DNA of 39,833 nucleotides, from positions 1 to 39,833 of the forward strand of contig JAHJKL010000033.1 in assembly GCA_018822365.1 (NCBI GenBank). Direction: 5' to 3'. This DNA is from Candidatus Margulisiibacteriota bacterium. Lineage in GTDB: Bacteria > Margulisbacteria > WOR-1 > O2-12-FULL-45-9 > XYB2-FULL-48-7. The position numbers were made by a program, and so were the translations under genes. Below the pieces are notes generated by a model that saw nothing but the letters and a program-made list of their open reading frames with translations, did no database searches and had not been told where the DNA came from. Shown piece after piece: positions 16,269-25,141 of the stretch (positions are counted from its first letter, which is position 1; each line of letters starts with the position of its first letter).

Positions 16269-17678
16269 ATGAATTTGCCGCTTTTCTTAATTGTCGCTAT
16301 TAACCTCTTAAAACTCGGCTTGATCCGCTTTTTTCCGTTAATTGGGGACGAAGCTTACTATTGGCTCTGGGGGCAACACCTTGCTTTCAGCTATGTCGAC
16401 CATCCGCCGATGATCGCTTATCTTAACCGGGTCCTGGCCACTCTCTTTGGCAACAGCGAACTTGCGGTCCGCCTGGCAGCGCTGACGATCGTCGCGCTGG
16501 TCACTTACATCATATATTTGACCGCCAAAGAACTTTTTGGCAAACAGACCGCCCTTTGGAGCGCCCTTTTCTTTAATCTGATCCCAACTTTTTTTGGCGG
16601 CGGGATGTTCCTGGTCCCGCAGATGCTGGTCTTTTTCTTCTGGTCTCTGAGTTGCTATCTGCTGATCAGGCTAATAAAAAGCGGCGATGGTAAATACTGG
16701 TATTACCTGGGAATATCGATCGGCCTGGGGCTTTTGAGCGATTACGTCATGGCCCTTTTTATCTTTGCTACCTTTATGTATCTGATCGTCGACCAGGAAA
16801 AGCGATTTTGGTTTTGGCGCAAAGAACCTTACCTCGGCCTCTGCCTTAGCCTCGGCCTTTTCCTCCCTGTTATTGTCTGGAACTTTGGTCTCGGTTTCAC
16901 CCCTCTCTTTTACTGGGGAGGGAAAATGGGGGCCGGACCGCGGATCGGCGACAACCTGCTCAACTTTTTCGGGTTGCAGACCCTGCTCTACACTCCGCCG
17001 ATATTTCTCGGAACGATCTATTTAATCTTTAAACAATTCTGGAAACCCAAGACTAACCGCGAAGTTTATTCGCAGGTTTTCTTGATGGCAACCTTTGCCG
17101 GCGCGGTCTTTCTCCCCTTCGCGCTGATCAGCCCGATCATTAACGTCGGCGGACATTGGCCCGCCTGCGCCTATCTGCCGGCGATCGTCGCCAGCGGAAA
17201 AATGAAGCGCTGGACCATCGTTGTTCTGCTTATTTTCGCCCTGATCCTTGACGGCGCCGGACTGTCATACTACTTATTTGCTTATCCGACTCCAGCCGAC
17301 CTGAAGGGGAAAGAGTTTTCGATCAACGCCCAGCTCCCCGCCTACATAAAAGAAACAACACCAAAGAGCGGCAAGACCTATTACTTTGCCAACGACCTGG
17401 GGATGCTCGGCCTGGTCGCGTTCCACGGACAGGTCAAGGTCAATATGGCTCCCGGCCGGCTCAAGCAGGTCGACTTATGGGGGACACCCAGATTAAATAA
17501 AGGCGACAATATTATCTACTTCGCGATCAACGAATTTGAGCTCCATCAGAAATTAGCCCCTCTTTTCCAGAAAGTCTGGGTCGAACCAAAACGCCGGCTC
17601 TTCAACAAAGACGCCGACCTCCCCAGACTGACCAGGATCTATCATGCTGAAGGATATAAAGGCGGGCTCATTCCATGA
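16269..17678 (+). CDS. GT39/PMT-like membrane glycosyltransferase
   Basis: A 469-residue polytopic GT-C protein. The first extracytoplasmic loop carries GDEAYYWLWGQHLAFSYVDH followed by PP, the acidic signature of the PMT_2/GT39 family. About nine to ten membrane segments follow, with a ~125-residue C-terminal domain. A GTG at 16251 would extend it by six residues. I prefer ATG 16269 because TATAAT is only 6 nt upstream, which fits a leaderless mRNA. It is closely similar to the gene at 19333-20727, including the C-terminal L-W-G-x-P…IYY/F pattern, so these two are paralogues flanking a more distant GT39. Its end overlaps the next gene by 4 nt. It probably transfers a sugar from a polyprenyl-phosphate donor. 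Confidence 0.84.
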   Translation: MNLPLFLIVAINLLKLGLIRFFPLIGDEAYYWLWGQHLAFSYVDHPPMIAYLNRVLATLFGNSELAVRLAALTIVALVTYIIYLTAKELFGKQTALWSALFFNLIPTFFGGGMFLVPQMLVFFFWSLSCYLLIRLIKSGDGKYWYYLGISIGLGLLSDYVMALFIFATFMYLIVDQEKRFWFWRKEPYLGLCLSLGLFLPVIVWNFGLGFTPLFYWGGKMGAGPRIGDNLLNFFGLQTLLYTPPIFLGTIYLIFKQFWKPKTNREVYSQVFLMATFAGAVFLPFALISPIINVGGHWPACAYLPAIVASGKMKRWTIVVLLIFALILDGAGLSYYLFAYPTPADLKGKEFSINAQLPAYIKETTPKSGKTYYFANDLGMLGLVAFHGQVKVNMAPGRLKQVDLWGTPRLNKGDNIIYFAINEFELHQKLAPLFQKVWVEPKRRLFNKDADLPRLTRIYHAEGYKGGLIP

Positions 17679-19330
17679 ACCTTCGCCTAAGCCTGGGGCT
17701 TTGCCTGGCCCTTTTTATCCTGGCCTCCTTCGCCACTCTCCCCCGCAATCCTCTGCAAAACGACGACGCCTCTCTTTACGCCCTGGCGGCCAAGAACGCG
17801 GTCGTCCACAATCAGTGGCTGGCGCAGTATATTTCACCCGGGGACCCGGCCTCTTTTCTCGATAAGCCCCCCCTGGGGATCTGGCTCCTCGCCTGGCCGA
17901 TGAAACTTTTCGGGGTCAGCGAACTGACTGTTCATATTCCCAACGTTCTTTATTTTGCCCTGCTCCTGGCGGTGATCTACTTGTCAGTCCAGAGAATTAA
18001 TGGCCGGCGGCTCGCCCTTTTATCGATAGTTATCGCCGGGACCAGCCTGGGGCTGGTCGTTTATTCACGGGCGCCAAAGCTTGATATCCTGCTCCCTCTC
18101 TTTGTCACCCTTGCCCATTTCGCCATTTACGATTTCATAAAGAACGATCGCCAAAAGTCCCTCTATCTCTTTGTCGCCGCTCTGGCGGGCGGTTTTCTCG
18201 TAAAGTCTGGCTTTGGCCTGCTTCTCCCCGGATTAACCGTCATCTTCTTGTTCATTTTTAATAAAGAAGCGAGAAGCAGGTTTTTACACCTTCTTTTCTC
18301 TTACCGCTTACTGCTTAGCGCTTTCCTCCTTCTCCTGCTGGTCGGCAGCGTCCTTGGCCTGCAAGCCCTCTCCCTCGGCGACCAATGGCTTCCATATTTA
18401 AAAAGCATTACTATCCAGAGCAAATACAATACCAGCTATCTTGGTTTCGGCTTTTACACATCGATTATCGGTTATTTGCTGATCGTCATCTTCCCCTGGG
18501 CACCACTCGCCATGACCGCGATAAGATTGCCAAACATTTTCAAACAAAGGGCCAAGACTTCAGTCTCGGGTATTGGTCTCAACCTCAACCGCTTTTGCAA
18601 CCTATGGCTCTGGTCAAATTTTCTTTTTTTATTGTTTTTCTACAGGCAGAGCGACCTGCGCACTTTTACTGTTTTTATTCCCCCGCTCGCCATATTAGCG
18701 GCGGTCAAAGTTGTTTCTTTGCAATGGCAAGCAGCACGGAAACCGGCGGCTAAACGTCGCGGTTTCCGGATTGAGCTACTCTGGAATTTATTTTTCTGGC
18801 TTCTTTTCTCGATCGGATTCATTATGTTATTAAACAAACCGTATAACGGCGATGGGATCTACATTGGCGATGCCTTAATGCCTATCGCCTTTTTTATCGT
18901 CGCGGTAAGCTGGCTCTTCTTTTATCTGTTCAAGCCAACCTGGAATAAACTAGTGGTTTTCAGCGCCCTAACTATGTTGGCTTACGGCGCCCTGTTCTAC
19001 GTCTCCCTGCCGCTGGTCAACTCGTTTAATCCAGATGTCGCTTGGCCGAAAAAGATAAACGAGTACACCTGCCGGGGCTATGCTTTTGTGATCTATCGCC
19101 CCCCGGACCGCCAGCTTTTTTACAGCCCCGACCTGTTCTATGTCGATTTCATGGCCGGTCCTGCCGATCTCTATTTTTGGGACAAAACCCAGCTGAAAGA
19201 CTTTTTGTCCACGGAAAGAGCGGTCGTGCTTAGCGACACCAAGAGCTGGGAAAAAGTGAGGCTTCGGGGAAAGGTCCTGGCCAAAGATAACTACTCGAAT
19301 TTGATCGTGATCGACCAGAAAGGAAAATAA
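17675..19330 (+). CDS. GT39/ArnT-like membrane glycosyltransferase with an embedded palindrome
   Basis: A 551-residue GT-C protein with about 11 membrane segments. The first loop has NDDASLYALAAKNAV and then DKPPLGIWLLAW, closer to the GT39 protein at 5458 than to its two neighbours. A REP-like palindrome (18738-18767) is embedded in frame and adds about ten residues including PAAKRRG to a cytosolic or periplasmic loop near residue 358, just before a membrane helix. It shares 4 nt with the gene before and stops 2 nt before the ATG of the next, so the three GT-C genes form one unit. The likely role is glycosylation of an envelope lipid or glycan; acceptor unknown. Confidence 0.84.
   Translation: MNLRLSLGLCLALFILASFATLPRNPLQNDDASLYALAAKNAVVHNQWLAQYISPGDPASFLDKPPLGIWLLAWPMKLFGVSELTVHIPNVLYFALLLAVIYLSVQRINGRRLALLSIVIAGTSLGLVVYSRAPKLDILLPLFVTLAHFAIYDFIKNDRQKSLYLFVAALAGGFLVKSGFGLLLPGLTVIFLFIFNKEARSRFLHLLFSYRLLLSAFLLLLLVGSVLGLQALSLGDQWLPYLKSITIQSKYNTSYLGFGFYTSIIGYLLIVIFPWAPLAMTAIRLPNIFKQRAKTSVSGIGLNLNRFCNLWLWSNFLFLLFFYRQSDLRTFTVFIPPLAILAAVKVVSLQWQAARKPAAKRRGFRIELLWNLFFWLLFSIGFIMLLNKPYNGDGIYIGDALMPIAFFIVAVSWLFFYLFKPTWNKLVVFSALTMLAYGALFYVSLPLVNSFNPDVAWPKKINEYTCRGYAFVIYRPPDRQLFYSPDLFYVDFMAGPADLYFWDKTQLKDFLSTERAVVLSDTKSWEKVRLRGKVLAKDNYSNLIVIDQKGK
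18738..18767. repeat. REP-like palindrome inserted in frame within a gene
   Basis: Arms GGAAACC (18738-18744) and GGTTTCC (18761-18767) flank an inner stem GCGGC/GTCGC (18746-18750 and 18756-18760, one G-U pair) with loop TAAAC. One base (18745) is unpaired. The inner sequence CTAAACGTCGCGGTT matches the REP-like element at 9814-9865 and is read in the same frame (PA-x-KRRG). The outer arms match those of the hairpin at 33286-33343. Confidence 0.7.
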
Positions 19331-19332
19331 CC

Positions 19333-20727
19333 ATGCCAACCAATTTATTATTACTGATCACCGTCGCGACCTTCTTCCGGCTGGTGCTGGGGATCCTCTT
19401 CCCTCTGACCGCCGACGAATCGTATTACTGGCTCTGGTCAAAGCACCTGGCTCTTTCCTATGTCGACCACCCTCCCATGATCGCCCTGGTCAATTATCTG
19501 ATGACCCTCGGCCAGGCCAATCTATTAACCCTTCGATTTGGCGCCGCTCTTATCAGTTTAGGGATCGCTCTGCTAATTTATTTTATCTCTCTTGATGCGT
19601 TCAACCGGAAGGTCGCCTTTTGGGCAACCGTCCTGTTCCTCATCCTCCCTCATTATCTGGTGATCTGGCTGACCCAGTTCGTTGAGCTCCCCCTGGCCCT
19701 TTTCTGGTCCCTGGCCCTTTGGCTCATGGTTAAAATTGTTAAAACCCAGCAAAAATATTACTGGTATCTCCTGGGGATCGTCGTTGGACTTGGGACTTTG
19801 AGCAAATATACTATGTTCCTCTTCTGGCCATGTCTGATCATCTTTTTTCTGATCTCGCCGGCTAACCGCTTCTGGCTAAAAAGAAAACAACCTTACCTCT
19901 GCCTCGGCCTAAGCCTTGGCCTTTTCTCCCCGGTCCTCGTCTGGAACAGCCGGCTGGCCTGGGTTTCTTTTGTTTTCCACGGAGCTAAAGCCGGCAGCGC
20001 CGCCTGGGGGAGCAGCCTGCTCCCTTTTATCGGCGATCAGTTGGTCCACTTTACCCCTTTCCTGATCTTTACCCTGATCCCGGTCTTTGCCTATTCATTA
20101 AAAAGAAACGACCTCTCCCGTTTGTTATTCGCCTTTTCTTTTCCGGTCCTTTTTGTCTTTCTGCTCTTATCTCTCAAGGTCAAGGTCTGGGCCCATTGGC
20201 CGTCGATCGGCTACCTGGCCGCCCTGCCGCTAACCGTTGCTTATCTCGACGAAAACGGCAAATCCCTGAAAAGATTTATCCTCTGGATCGCTCTTTTTAC
20301 CTCGCTCATCCTGGTCATTCTTTTTTGGGTCTCGCCCGGGGTCCTGCTCCACCAGAAAGATTACGCCCGAAATCGCGAGCTGTCAGCTCTTTTCCCCAAA
20401 GAGAAGATCTTCGCCCGGACCAATGTCTCCGCCTCACTACTGGAGTTTTACACCGGCCGGCAAACTTATATGGCGACCGGCTTCCTCAAGCCGGGTCCGC
20501 TCTGGGGTGAAAAACAATACGAGCTTTGGGGGATCCCGAACCTTACGCAAGCGGAATCGGTCATCTACTATGGGGAAGACACCAAAGAGTTCCGAAGGGC
20601 GGCCATGCAGAATTTCACCAGTGTCGCCTTGCTGGCAGATATTAAAATGAACCTGATCGAAGATTATATTGCCGATAATTATCATTTTTTCCGCCTGGCC
20701 GGGTTCAAAGGAACGGGCCACCCCTGA
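19333..20727 (+). CDS. GT39/PMT-like membrane glycosyltransferase (paralogue of the one at 16269)
   Basis: A 464-residue polytopic GT-C enzyme with about ten membrane segments. Its first loop, ADESYYWLWSKHLALSYVDH then PP, is almost the same as in the gene at 16269. The soluble C-terminal domain also shares the pattern L-W-G-x-P-x-L and a conserved ending around G-x-K-G. The start ATG follows the preceding stop by 2 nt. This is the last gene of the three-gene GT-C group. A C-rich 53-nt spacer without an obvious terminator follows. Tandem duplication with divergence is likely, suggesting different sugars or acceptors for the two paralogues. Confidence 0.84.
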   Translation: MPTNLLLLITVATFFRLVLGILFPLTADESYYWLWSKHLALSYVDHPPMIALVNYLMTLGQANLLTLRFGAALISLGIALLIYFISLDAFNRKVAFWATVLFLILPHYLVIWLTQFVELPLALFWSLALWLMVKIVKTQQKYYWYLLGIVVGLGTLSKYTMFLFWPCLIIFFLISPANRFWLKRKQPYLCLGLSLGLFSPVLVWNSRLAWVSFVFHGAKAGSAAWGSSLLPFIGDQLVHFTPFLIFTLIPVFAYSLKRNDLSRLLFAFSFPVLFVFLLLSLKVKVWAHWPSIGYLAALPLTVAYLDENGKSLKRFILWIALFTSLILVILFWVSPGVLLHQKDYARNRELSALFPKEKIFARTNVSASLLEFYTGRQTYMATGFLKPGPLWGEKQYELWGIPNLTQAESVIYYGEDTKEFRRAAMQNFTSVALLADIKMNLIEDYIADNYHFFRLAGFKGTGHP

Positions 20728-20780
20728 CCCCCCCCCTGAAATCCAGCCGTTTTTTTGACGATATATAACCGTGATGGAAA

Positions 20781-21590
20781 ATGAAGATTGAAGTCAGGAA
20801 CGCTCCTTCAGAATTGTGCCGTAAAGTTTTTACAGCGGCAGCCGGTGAACTACGCCGGTTCCGGCCCAACCAGTTTTACACTGACTCGACCGATGCCATC
20901 GCTCAACTGCATGGCTATGTTAACTTTGAGGAATTTAAACGTGGGCATGATTTCCGTCGGGCGGCAATTAAAGAATTTTTAGCCCAGGGGGCAAAAGGCA
21001 ACGACCGGCTCGCGTTGTTACAAGCGTTGATCGATTCACATCTCTTTTCACCCTTGAATTACAAGATATACCAGCAGAATCTTGTCCCGGTTGAAACAGC
21101 CAGAAGGATCATTTTCCAGGATATCCAGCCGACCGGCATCCAGCTCGCCAGCAATTATGGCGTTTATCCTCTTTTCTTAAAGGAACAAGCGGGTCTTTCC
21201 CGCTTTTTTGGGATAGATATTGACAAGGCCGCTGTCGCTTACGCCCAAACAATTGGAGCGCCGGTCATCGAAGCCGACACCCGCCAGCTTCCCTTTTTTC
21301 CACACTCACTCGATTTAGTTATTAGCTCCCATTTTTTGGATAGCAGCTATTTTGGCCTTGTTCTGGCAGTTAAAAACAATAATTGGGGCGAAGATTTTAT
21401 TAAAATGCGGCTAGCCGTAATGAGTGAAGTTTATCGGGTCCTGCGTCCAGGCGGCTGGTTTGTAACCCAAACCGAAGTCACATCATTAAATGATCTGATC
21501 TGTTCCTGGCCGGGAACGATCGCCCAAATAATGACGTTTGATTTTGGACCGATAAAATTTGATAATCTCTTCGCGGTCCAGAAAGGCTAA
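20781..21590 (+). CDS. Class I SAM-dependent methyltransferase-like protein
   Basis: A 269-residue protein with a Rossmann methyltransferase core. A strand-loop ASNYGVYP with FFGIDIDKAAVAYA (about residues 128-160) corresponds to motifs I and II, although the usual glycine-rich loop is weak. DLVISSHFLDSS (about 180) is motif IV-like, and VYRVLRPGGWFVTQTEV (about 218-234) is the typical type-11 methyltransferase motif. The N-terminal ~120 residues form an additional helical part. Its 3' end overlaps that of the convergent minus-strand radical SAM gene by 4 nt. The substrate is not evident; modification of a polysaccharide end or lipid carrier would fit the neighbours, but this is inference. 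Confidence 0.7.
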   Translation: MKIEVRNAPSELCRKVFTAAAGELRRFRPNQFYTDSTDAIAQLHGYVNFEEFKRGHDFRRAAIKEFLAQGAKGNDRLALLQALIDSHLFSPLNYKIYQQNLVPVETARRIIFQDIQPTGIQLASNYGVYPLFLKEQAGLSRFFGIDIDKAAVAYAQTIGAPVIEADTRQLPFFPHSLDLVISSHFLDSSYFGLVLAVKNNNWGEDFIKMRLAVMSEVYRVLRPGGWFVTQTEVTSLNDLICSWPGTIAQIMTFDFGPIKFDNLFAVQKG

Positions 21591-22603
21591 CCCCAGACCC
21601 CGGCAATGGGGTGCTGGCAGACCGGACAAACTCCGGTTCCGCTGACCAGGTCGGTCATAGTCCTGAATTCCGACCTGATAATTAGCGGCTTGCCGCATTG
21701 GGGACAATGGGTCTCTTCTCCGCCGGGGATCGGCACATTGCCGGCATAGACGTATTTTAATCCCAGGCTTCTACCGATCTCCCTGGCTTTACTCAAGGTC
21801 ACCGCCGGGGTCGGCGGCTGATCCAGCATTTTATAAACCGGATAAAAACCAGTAACATGCCAGGGGGTCTCTTCCCCCAACTCCAGCTTGATGAAACTGG
21901 CTATGTCAGTCAACTCTTCCACCGAATCGTTTAATTCTGGGATAATCAGAGTTGTTACCTCAACCCAGATTTTCAACTTTTTCAAAAGCTTTAGGGTTTC
22001 CAGCACCGGCTTAAGCTGTCCACCGCAGATTTTTCGGTAATAATCGTCGCGGAATGATTTCAGATCAACATTAGCCGCGTCAAGGTAAGGGGCGATCATT
22101 TCCAGCGGAGCCGGATTGATATATCCATTAGTGACAAAAATATTTTTCAACTTCTTCTCGCGCGCTAATTTGGCGCAATCAAAGGCATACTCGAAGAATA
22201 TCGTCGGTTCGGTGTAAGTATAGGAGATGCTTAGAGCGCCGCTCTCCCGCGCGCTCGCGACCACCTGTTGGGAAGTAAGATCTAACCCGACGATCGCCTT
22301 TTTTTCCCGCGGCGTTTGAGAGATCCCAAAATTCTGGCAAAAATCGCAGCGGAAATTGCAGCCAACAGTAGCAATGGAATAAGTAGTTGATCCGGGAAGG
22401 AAATGGAACAGAGGTTTTTTCTCGATCGGGTCGATCTGCGTCGAGACCAGCTTGCCGTAGACCAGGGAAACCAACCGTCCCCCCTGGTTCTCCCTGACCC
22501 CGCAAATTCCTCTCTCCTTGTCGGAAATCAGGCAATTATGCGGACAAAGCTCGCAGCGGACTTTTTGGCCATCTAGCTCTTTATAGAATAAAGCCTCATG
22601 CAT
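21587..22603 (-). CDS. amrS: AmrS-type radical SAM protein (AmmeMemoRadiSam system)
   Basis: A 338-residue radical SAM enzyme with an N-terminal cysteine cluster (C17, C20, C24, C34; the pattern CELCPHNC…GICGVR) and the cluster-binding CNFRCDFCQN (C82, C86, C89). This order is typical of AmrS proteins, which are named for the AMMECR1-Memo-RadicalSAM gene association. A C-terminal zinc-ribbon-like tail carries two C-x-x-C pairs (CPQC and CPVC). I place the start at the ATG 22601-22603, two bases after the hisS stop. An upstream TTG start would lie inside hisS. It is probably translated by coupling from hisS. Biochemical substrate unknown. Neither AMMECR1 nor Memo genes are in the window. Confidence 0.86.
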   Translation of the reverse strand: MHEALFYKELDGQKVRCELCPHNCLISDKERGICGVRENQGGRLVSLVYGKLVSTQIDPIEKKPLFHFLPGSTTYSIATVGCNFRCDFCQNFGISQTPREKKAIVGLDLTSQQVVASARESGALSISYTYTEPTIFFEYAFDCAKLAREKKLKNIFVTNGYINPAPLEMIAPYLDAANVDLKSFRDDYYRKICGGQLKPVLETLKLLKKLKIWVEVTTLIIPELNDSVEELTDIASFIKLELGEETPWHVTGFYPVYKMLDQPPTPAVTLSKAREIGRSLGLKYVYAGNVPIPGGEETHCPQCGKPLIIRSEFRTMTDLVSGTGVCPVCQHPIAGVWG

Positions 22604-22605
22604 TA

Positions 22606-23922
22606 TCAATCATCGCAGCCGCAATTGCCGCCGCAGCCGCCGCAGGACGGCTCTTCATGGGCCGACTCCAGCCCGAACGGTTCGTAGAGAATATTTTCAA
22701 AGGTGACGGTCCGCTCTTCCGAGCTTGCCATGGTCTTAAGCACCGCCGACCCTTTGGCCACTTCATCTTCACCGATAATATAAACATACTGCGCTTTGAG
22801 CCGGTCCGCCGCTTTCATCTGCGATTTAAGCGATTTACCAGCATAGTCCATATCGGCCGGGATCCCCATTTCGCGAGCTTTAAGCAGCAAATCAAAAGCA
22901 ACTTTTCTCGCCGTCTCACCGATCGTCGCGATGTAAAGCAGCAGTCCCCGGGAATCGTGGCCGGCCAGCTTGGCCTGTTTCATAACCTCCACCAGCCGTT
23001 CCAGGCCGATCGCGAAGCCGATCGCCGGGGTTGGTTTCCCTCCCAGCTCTTCAACCAGTTTGTCGTAACGCCCGCCGCCGCAAACCGCGTTCTGCGCCCC
23101 GAGCTGGCTGGAGACCACTTCAAAAGCGGTCTTGGTGTAATAATCGAGCCCCCTGACCAGCCGGTCGTTCTGCTGGTATTTGACCTTGGCTAAATCCAAA
23201 TGGGCCAGAAGTTTTTTGTAGTGGGTGTCGCATTCTTCGCAAAGATGATGGGTTGAGACGGGAGCGGAAGCAATGATCTTTTGACAGGCCGCTTCTTTGC
23301 AATCAAGGATCCGCATCGGGTTGGTCTCCAGCCTTTCCTGGCAATCGGCGCACATCCCGCCGATAATCGACCGGAAATAGTCCTGGACCGACTGCCGGTA
23401 GCCGGGCTGGCATTTGCCGCAACCAACCGAGTTGAGGTTGATCTGCAGATCGGCCAGGCCAAGCGAATTAAAAAGCCTGACCGCCATAATAATGACTTCG
23501 GCATCCAGCAATGGGTCGGCGGAGCCAAAAGCTTCAACTCCCGCCTGATGAAACTGCCGCTGTCGGCCCGCTTGCGGCCGTTCATACCTGAACATCGGTC
23601 CGATATAAAATAGTTTGGTTAAGTTATCGGGAGAAATAAGGTTGTTCTCCAGCCCGGCTCTGACCACTGCCGCGGTCGCTTCCGGCCGCAGGGTCAGGCT
23701 TCGCCCCTTCCGGTCGGCAAAAGTATACATCTCTTTTTTGACGATATCGGTGGTTTGGCCAATTGACCGGGAAAACAGTTCAGTCGCCTCAAAAACAGGA
23801 GTACGGATCTCCTGATAATTATTGAGAAAAAACATATCCCGGCAATTATCTTCGATATACTGCCAAAGACCGGCCTCTTCCGGCAAAATATCCTTGGTCC
23901 CTCTTGGTGCTGTGTATTTCAT
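22606..23922 (-). CDS. hisS: Histidyl-tRNA synthetase
   Basis: A 438-residue class II aminoacyl-tRNA synthetase. It has RGTKDILPEE at the N-terminus, motif 2 FRYERPQAGRQRQFHQ (about 112-127), the histidine-specific GLDYYTKTAFEV and GGRYDKLVEE, and motif 3 IGFAIGLER. The Cys-rich insertion around residues 167-232 (several C-x-x-C pairs) is present in many bacterial HisRS. The C-terminal anticodon-binding domain is followed by an unusual ~12-residue tail, CGGCGGNCGCDD, which I do not know from HisRS. TATAAT 6 nt before the ATG predicts a leaderless transcript separate from the thi genes just upstream. It charges tRNA-His with histidine in the cytoplasm. Confidence 0.95.
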   Translation of the reverse strand: MKYTAPRGTKDILPEEAGLWQYIEDNCRDMFFLNNYQEIRTPVFEATELFSRSIGQTTDIVKKEMYTFADRKGRSLTLRPEATAAVVRAGLENNLISPDNLTKLFYIGPMFRYERPQAGRQRQFHQAGVEAFGSADPLLDAEVIIMAVRLFNSLGLADLQINLNSVGCGKCQPGYRQSVQDYFRSIIGGMCADCQERLETNPMRILDCKEAACQKIIASAPVSTHHLCEECDTHYKKLLAHLDLAKVKYQQNDRLVRGLDYYTKTAFEVVSSQLGAQNAVCGGGRYDKLVEELGGKPTPAIGFAIGLERLVEVMKQAKLAGHDSRGLLLYIATIGETARKVAFDLLLKAREMGIPADMDYAGKSLKSQMKAADRLKAQYVYIIGEDEVAKGSAVLKTMASSEERTVTFENILYEPFGLESAHEEPSCGGCGGNCGCDD

Positions 23923-23928
23923 GATTTT

Positions 23929-23934
23929 ATTATA
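23929..23934 (-). promoter_or_regulatory. -10 box for hisS, leaderless start
   Basis: On the minus strand a perfect TATAAT is followed by exactly 6 nt and then the hisS ATG. The box lies only 8 bp after the end of thiS. No convincing -35 hexamer is visible in the GC-rich 3' end of thiS. Confidence 0.6.
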
Positions 23935-23942
23935 CCACGCCC

Positions 23943-24143
23943 CTAACCGCCGCCCATCATCCGGATGACCTCAACCGTATCCCCTTCGTTGATCAAAGTT
24001 TTTAATAGTTTTTCTCTTTTCAAGATCTTGCCGTTGAGCTCAACCGCGCAAACTTTTGGGGAGATCTTAAATTTCCCCAAAAGATCGGCTACCGTTGATC
24101 CGGCCGCAACACTCCACTCTTTTCCGTTGACGGTAATTTTCAT
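23943..24143 (-). CDS. thiS: Sulfur-carrier protein ThiS
   Basis: A 66-residue ubiquitin-fold sulfur carrier. It starts [10 protein letters not shown], contains the usual beta-grasp pattern and ends in MMGGG, so a C-terminal Gly-Gly is available for adenylation and thiocarboxylate formation. ThiS-COSH donates sulfur to ThiG during thiazole formation in thiamine synthesis. The ATG at 24141-24143 overlaps the thiH stop codon by one base. A longer upstream start would extend into thiH and disrupt the family N-terminus. The adenylating enzyme ThiF is not in the window. Confidence 0.92.
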   Translation of the reverse strand: MKITVNGKEWSVAAGSTVADLLGKFKISPKVCAVELNGKILKREKLLKTLINEGDTVEVIRMMGGG

Positions 24144-25141
24144 TATCCTAAAACCCTTTCCCAGTCTTTCCAAACTGGTTCATAGCCGGCAAGTTTAAGA
24201 GACCGCCCCACTTCACGCGGTGTTCTGGCATCGGCTATCTCAAACTGCTTGCCGTTTTTTTTCGCCAGCGCGTACCCTCCCGGCGAGGTCTTTGATCCGG
24301 CGCTCATTTGGGTAATGCCAAAACGGAAGATCTGGTCGCGGAACGCGGCCCGCTCCCTGGTCGACAGGGTAAACCCGATCTCCGGAAAAAGGAGCCGCAG
24401 GGCGCAGACCAGTCTAAGAAAGTCATCATCGCTAACCGGGTATTTGACCCGATAGTTGGTTTCGGCCGGATTGATCCTGGGGAAACTGACCTGAAACTGG
24501 GTCTGCCAGTGATTTTTGAGGAGGGATTGAAGATGCTCCGCCAGGCGGACCGCTTCATACCGCCAATCATAGAGACCAAGCAAAAAGCCCAGCCCAACCT
24601 TGCGCATACCAGCCCTCGCTCCTCTGGCCGGAGCTTCAAGCCGCCAGCCAAAATCCCGCTTGGGGCCATCCGGATGGACCGCCTGATAGGTCGGCCGATG
24701 GTAAGTTTCCTGATAAATAGCCAGGCCATCGACCCCGGCTTTGATCAGCTCACTATACCCCTCCTCCATCAGAGGATAGATCTCAACCGAAAGAGAAGCA
24801 AACATTTTTTTCAATTCCACGACCGCTTCTTTAATGTAGCTGACCGGCACTTTCGCCGGATCTTCGCCGGTCAGGATCAAAATGTGCTGAAAACCTTCTT
24901 TTCGCAAATATTCCGCTTCCCTGACCGCCTGATCAACCGTCAGGGTTGACCGTTTGATCCCGGAACGCCGGTTAAACCCGCAATAGACGCAGCTGTTGAC
25001 GCATTCATTGGAAAGATAGAGGGGAGCGTAAAGCTGGATGGTCCGGCCAAAATGTTTTAAAGTCTCTTGATGGGCGGCCGCCTTTAACTCTGACAATTCC
25101 ATCTCACCGTTAATGATCTTTTTAAAGGAATGGAGATTCAT
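24143..25141 (-). CDS. thiH: 2-iminoacetate synthase ThiH
   Basis: A 332-residue radical SAM enzyme that cleaves tyrosine to dehydroglycine (2-iminoacetate) and p-cresol for thiazole synthesis. The iron-sulfur motif is CVNSCVYCG (C47, C51, C54) after the typical [17 protein letters not shown] and [15 protein letters not shown] are characteristic of ThiH. It overlaps thiG by 4 nt and thiS by 1 nt. Use of ThiH rather than the glycine oxidase ThiO is the option typical of anaerobes, which fits the other radical SAM enzymes in the window. Confidence 0.93.
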   Translation of the reverse strand: MNLHSFKKIINGEMELSELKAAAHQETLKHFGRTIQLYAPLYLSNECVNSCVYCGFNRRSGIKRSTLTVDQAVREAEYLRKEGFQHILILTGEDPAKVPVSYIKEAVVELKKMFASLSVEIYPLMEEGYSELIKAGVDGLAIYQETYHRPTYQAVHPDGPKRDFGWRLEAPARGARAGMRKVGLGFLLGLYDWRYEAVRLAEHLQSLLKNHWQTQFQVSFPRINPAETNYRVKYPVSDDDFLRLVCALRLLFPEIGFTLSTRERAAFRDQIFRFGITQMSAGSKTSPGGYALAKKNGKQFEIADARTPREVGRSLKLAGYEPVWKDWERVLG

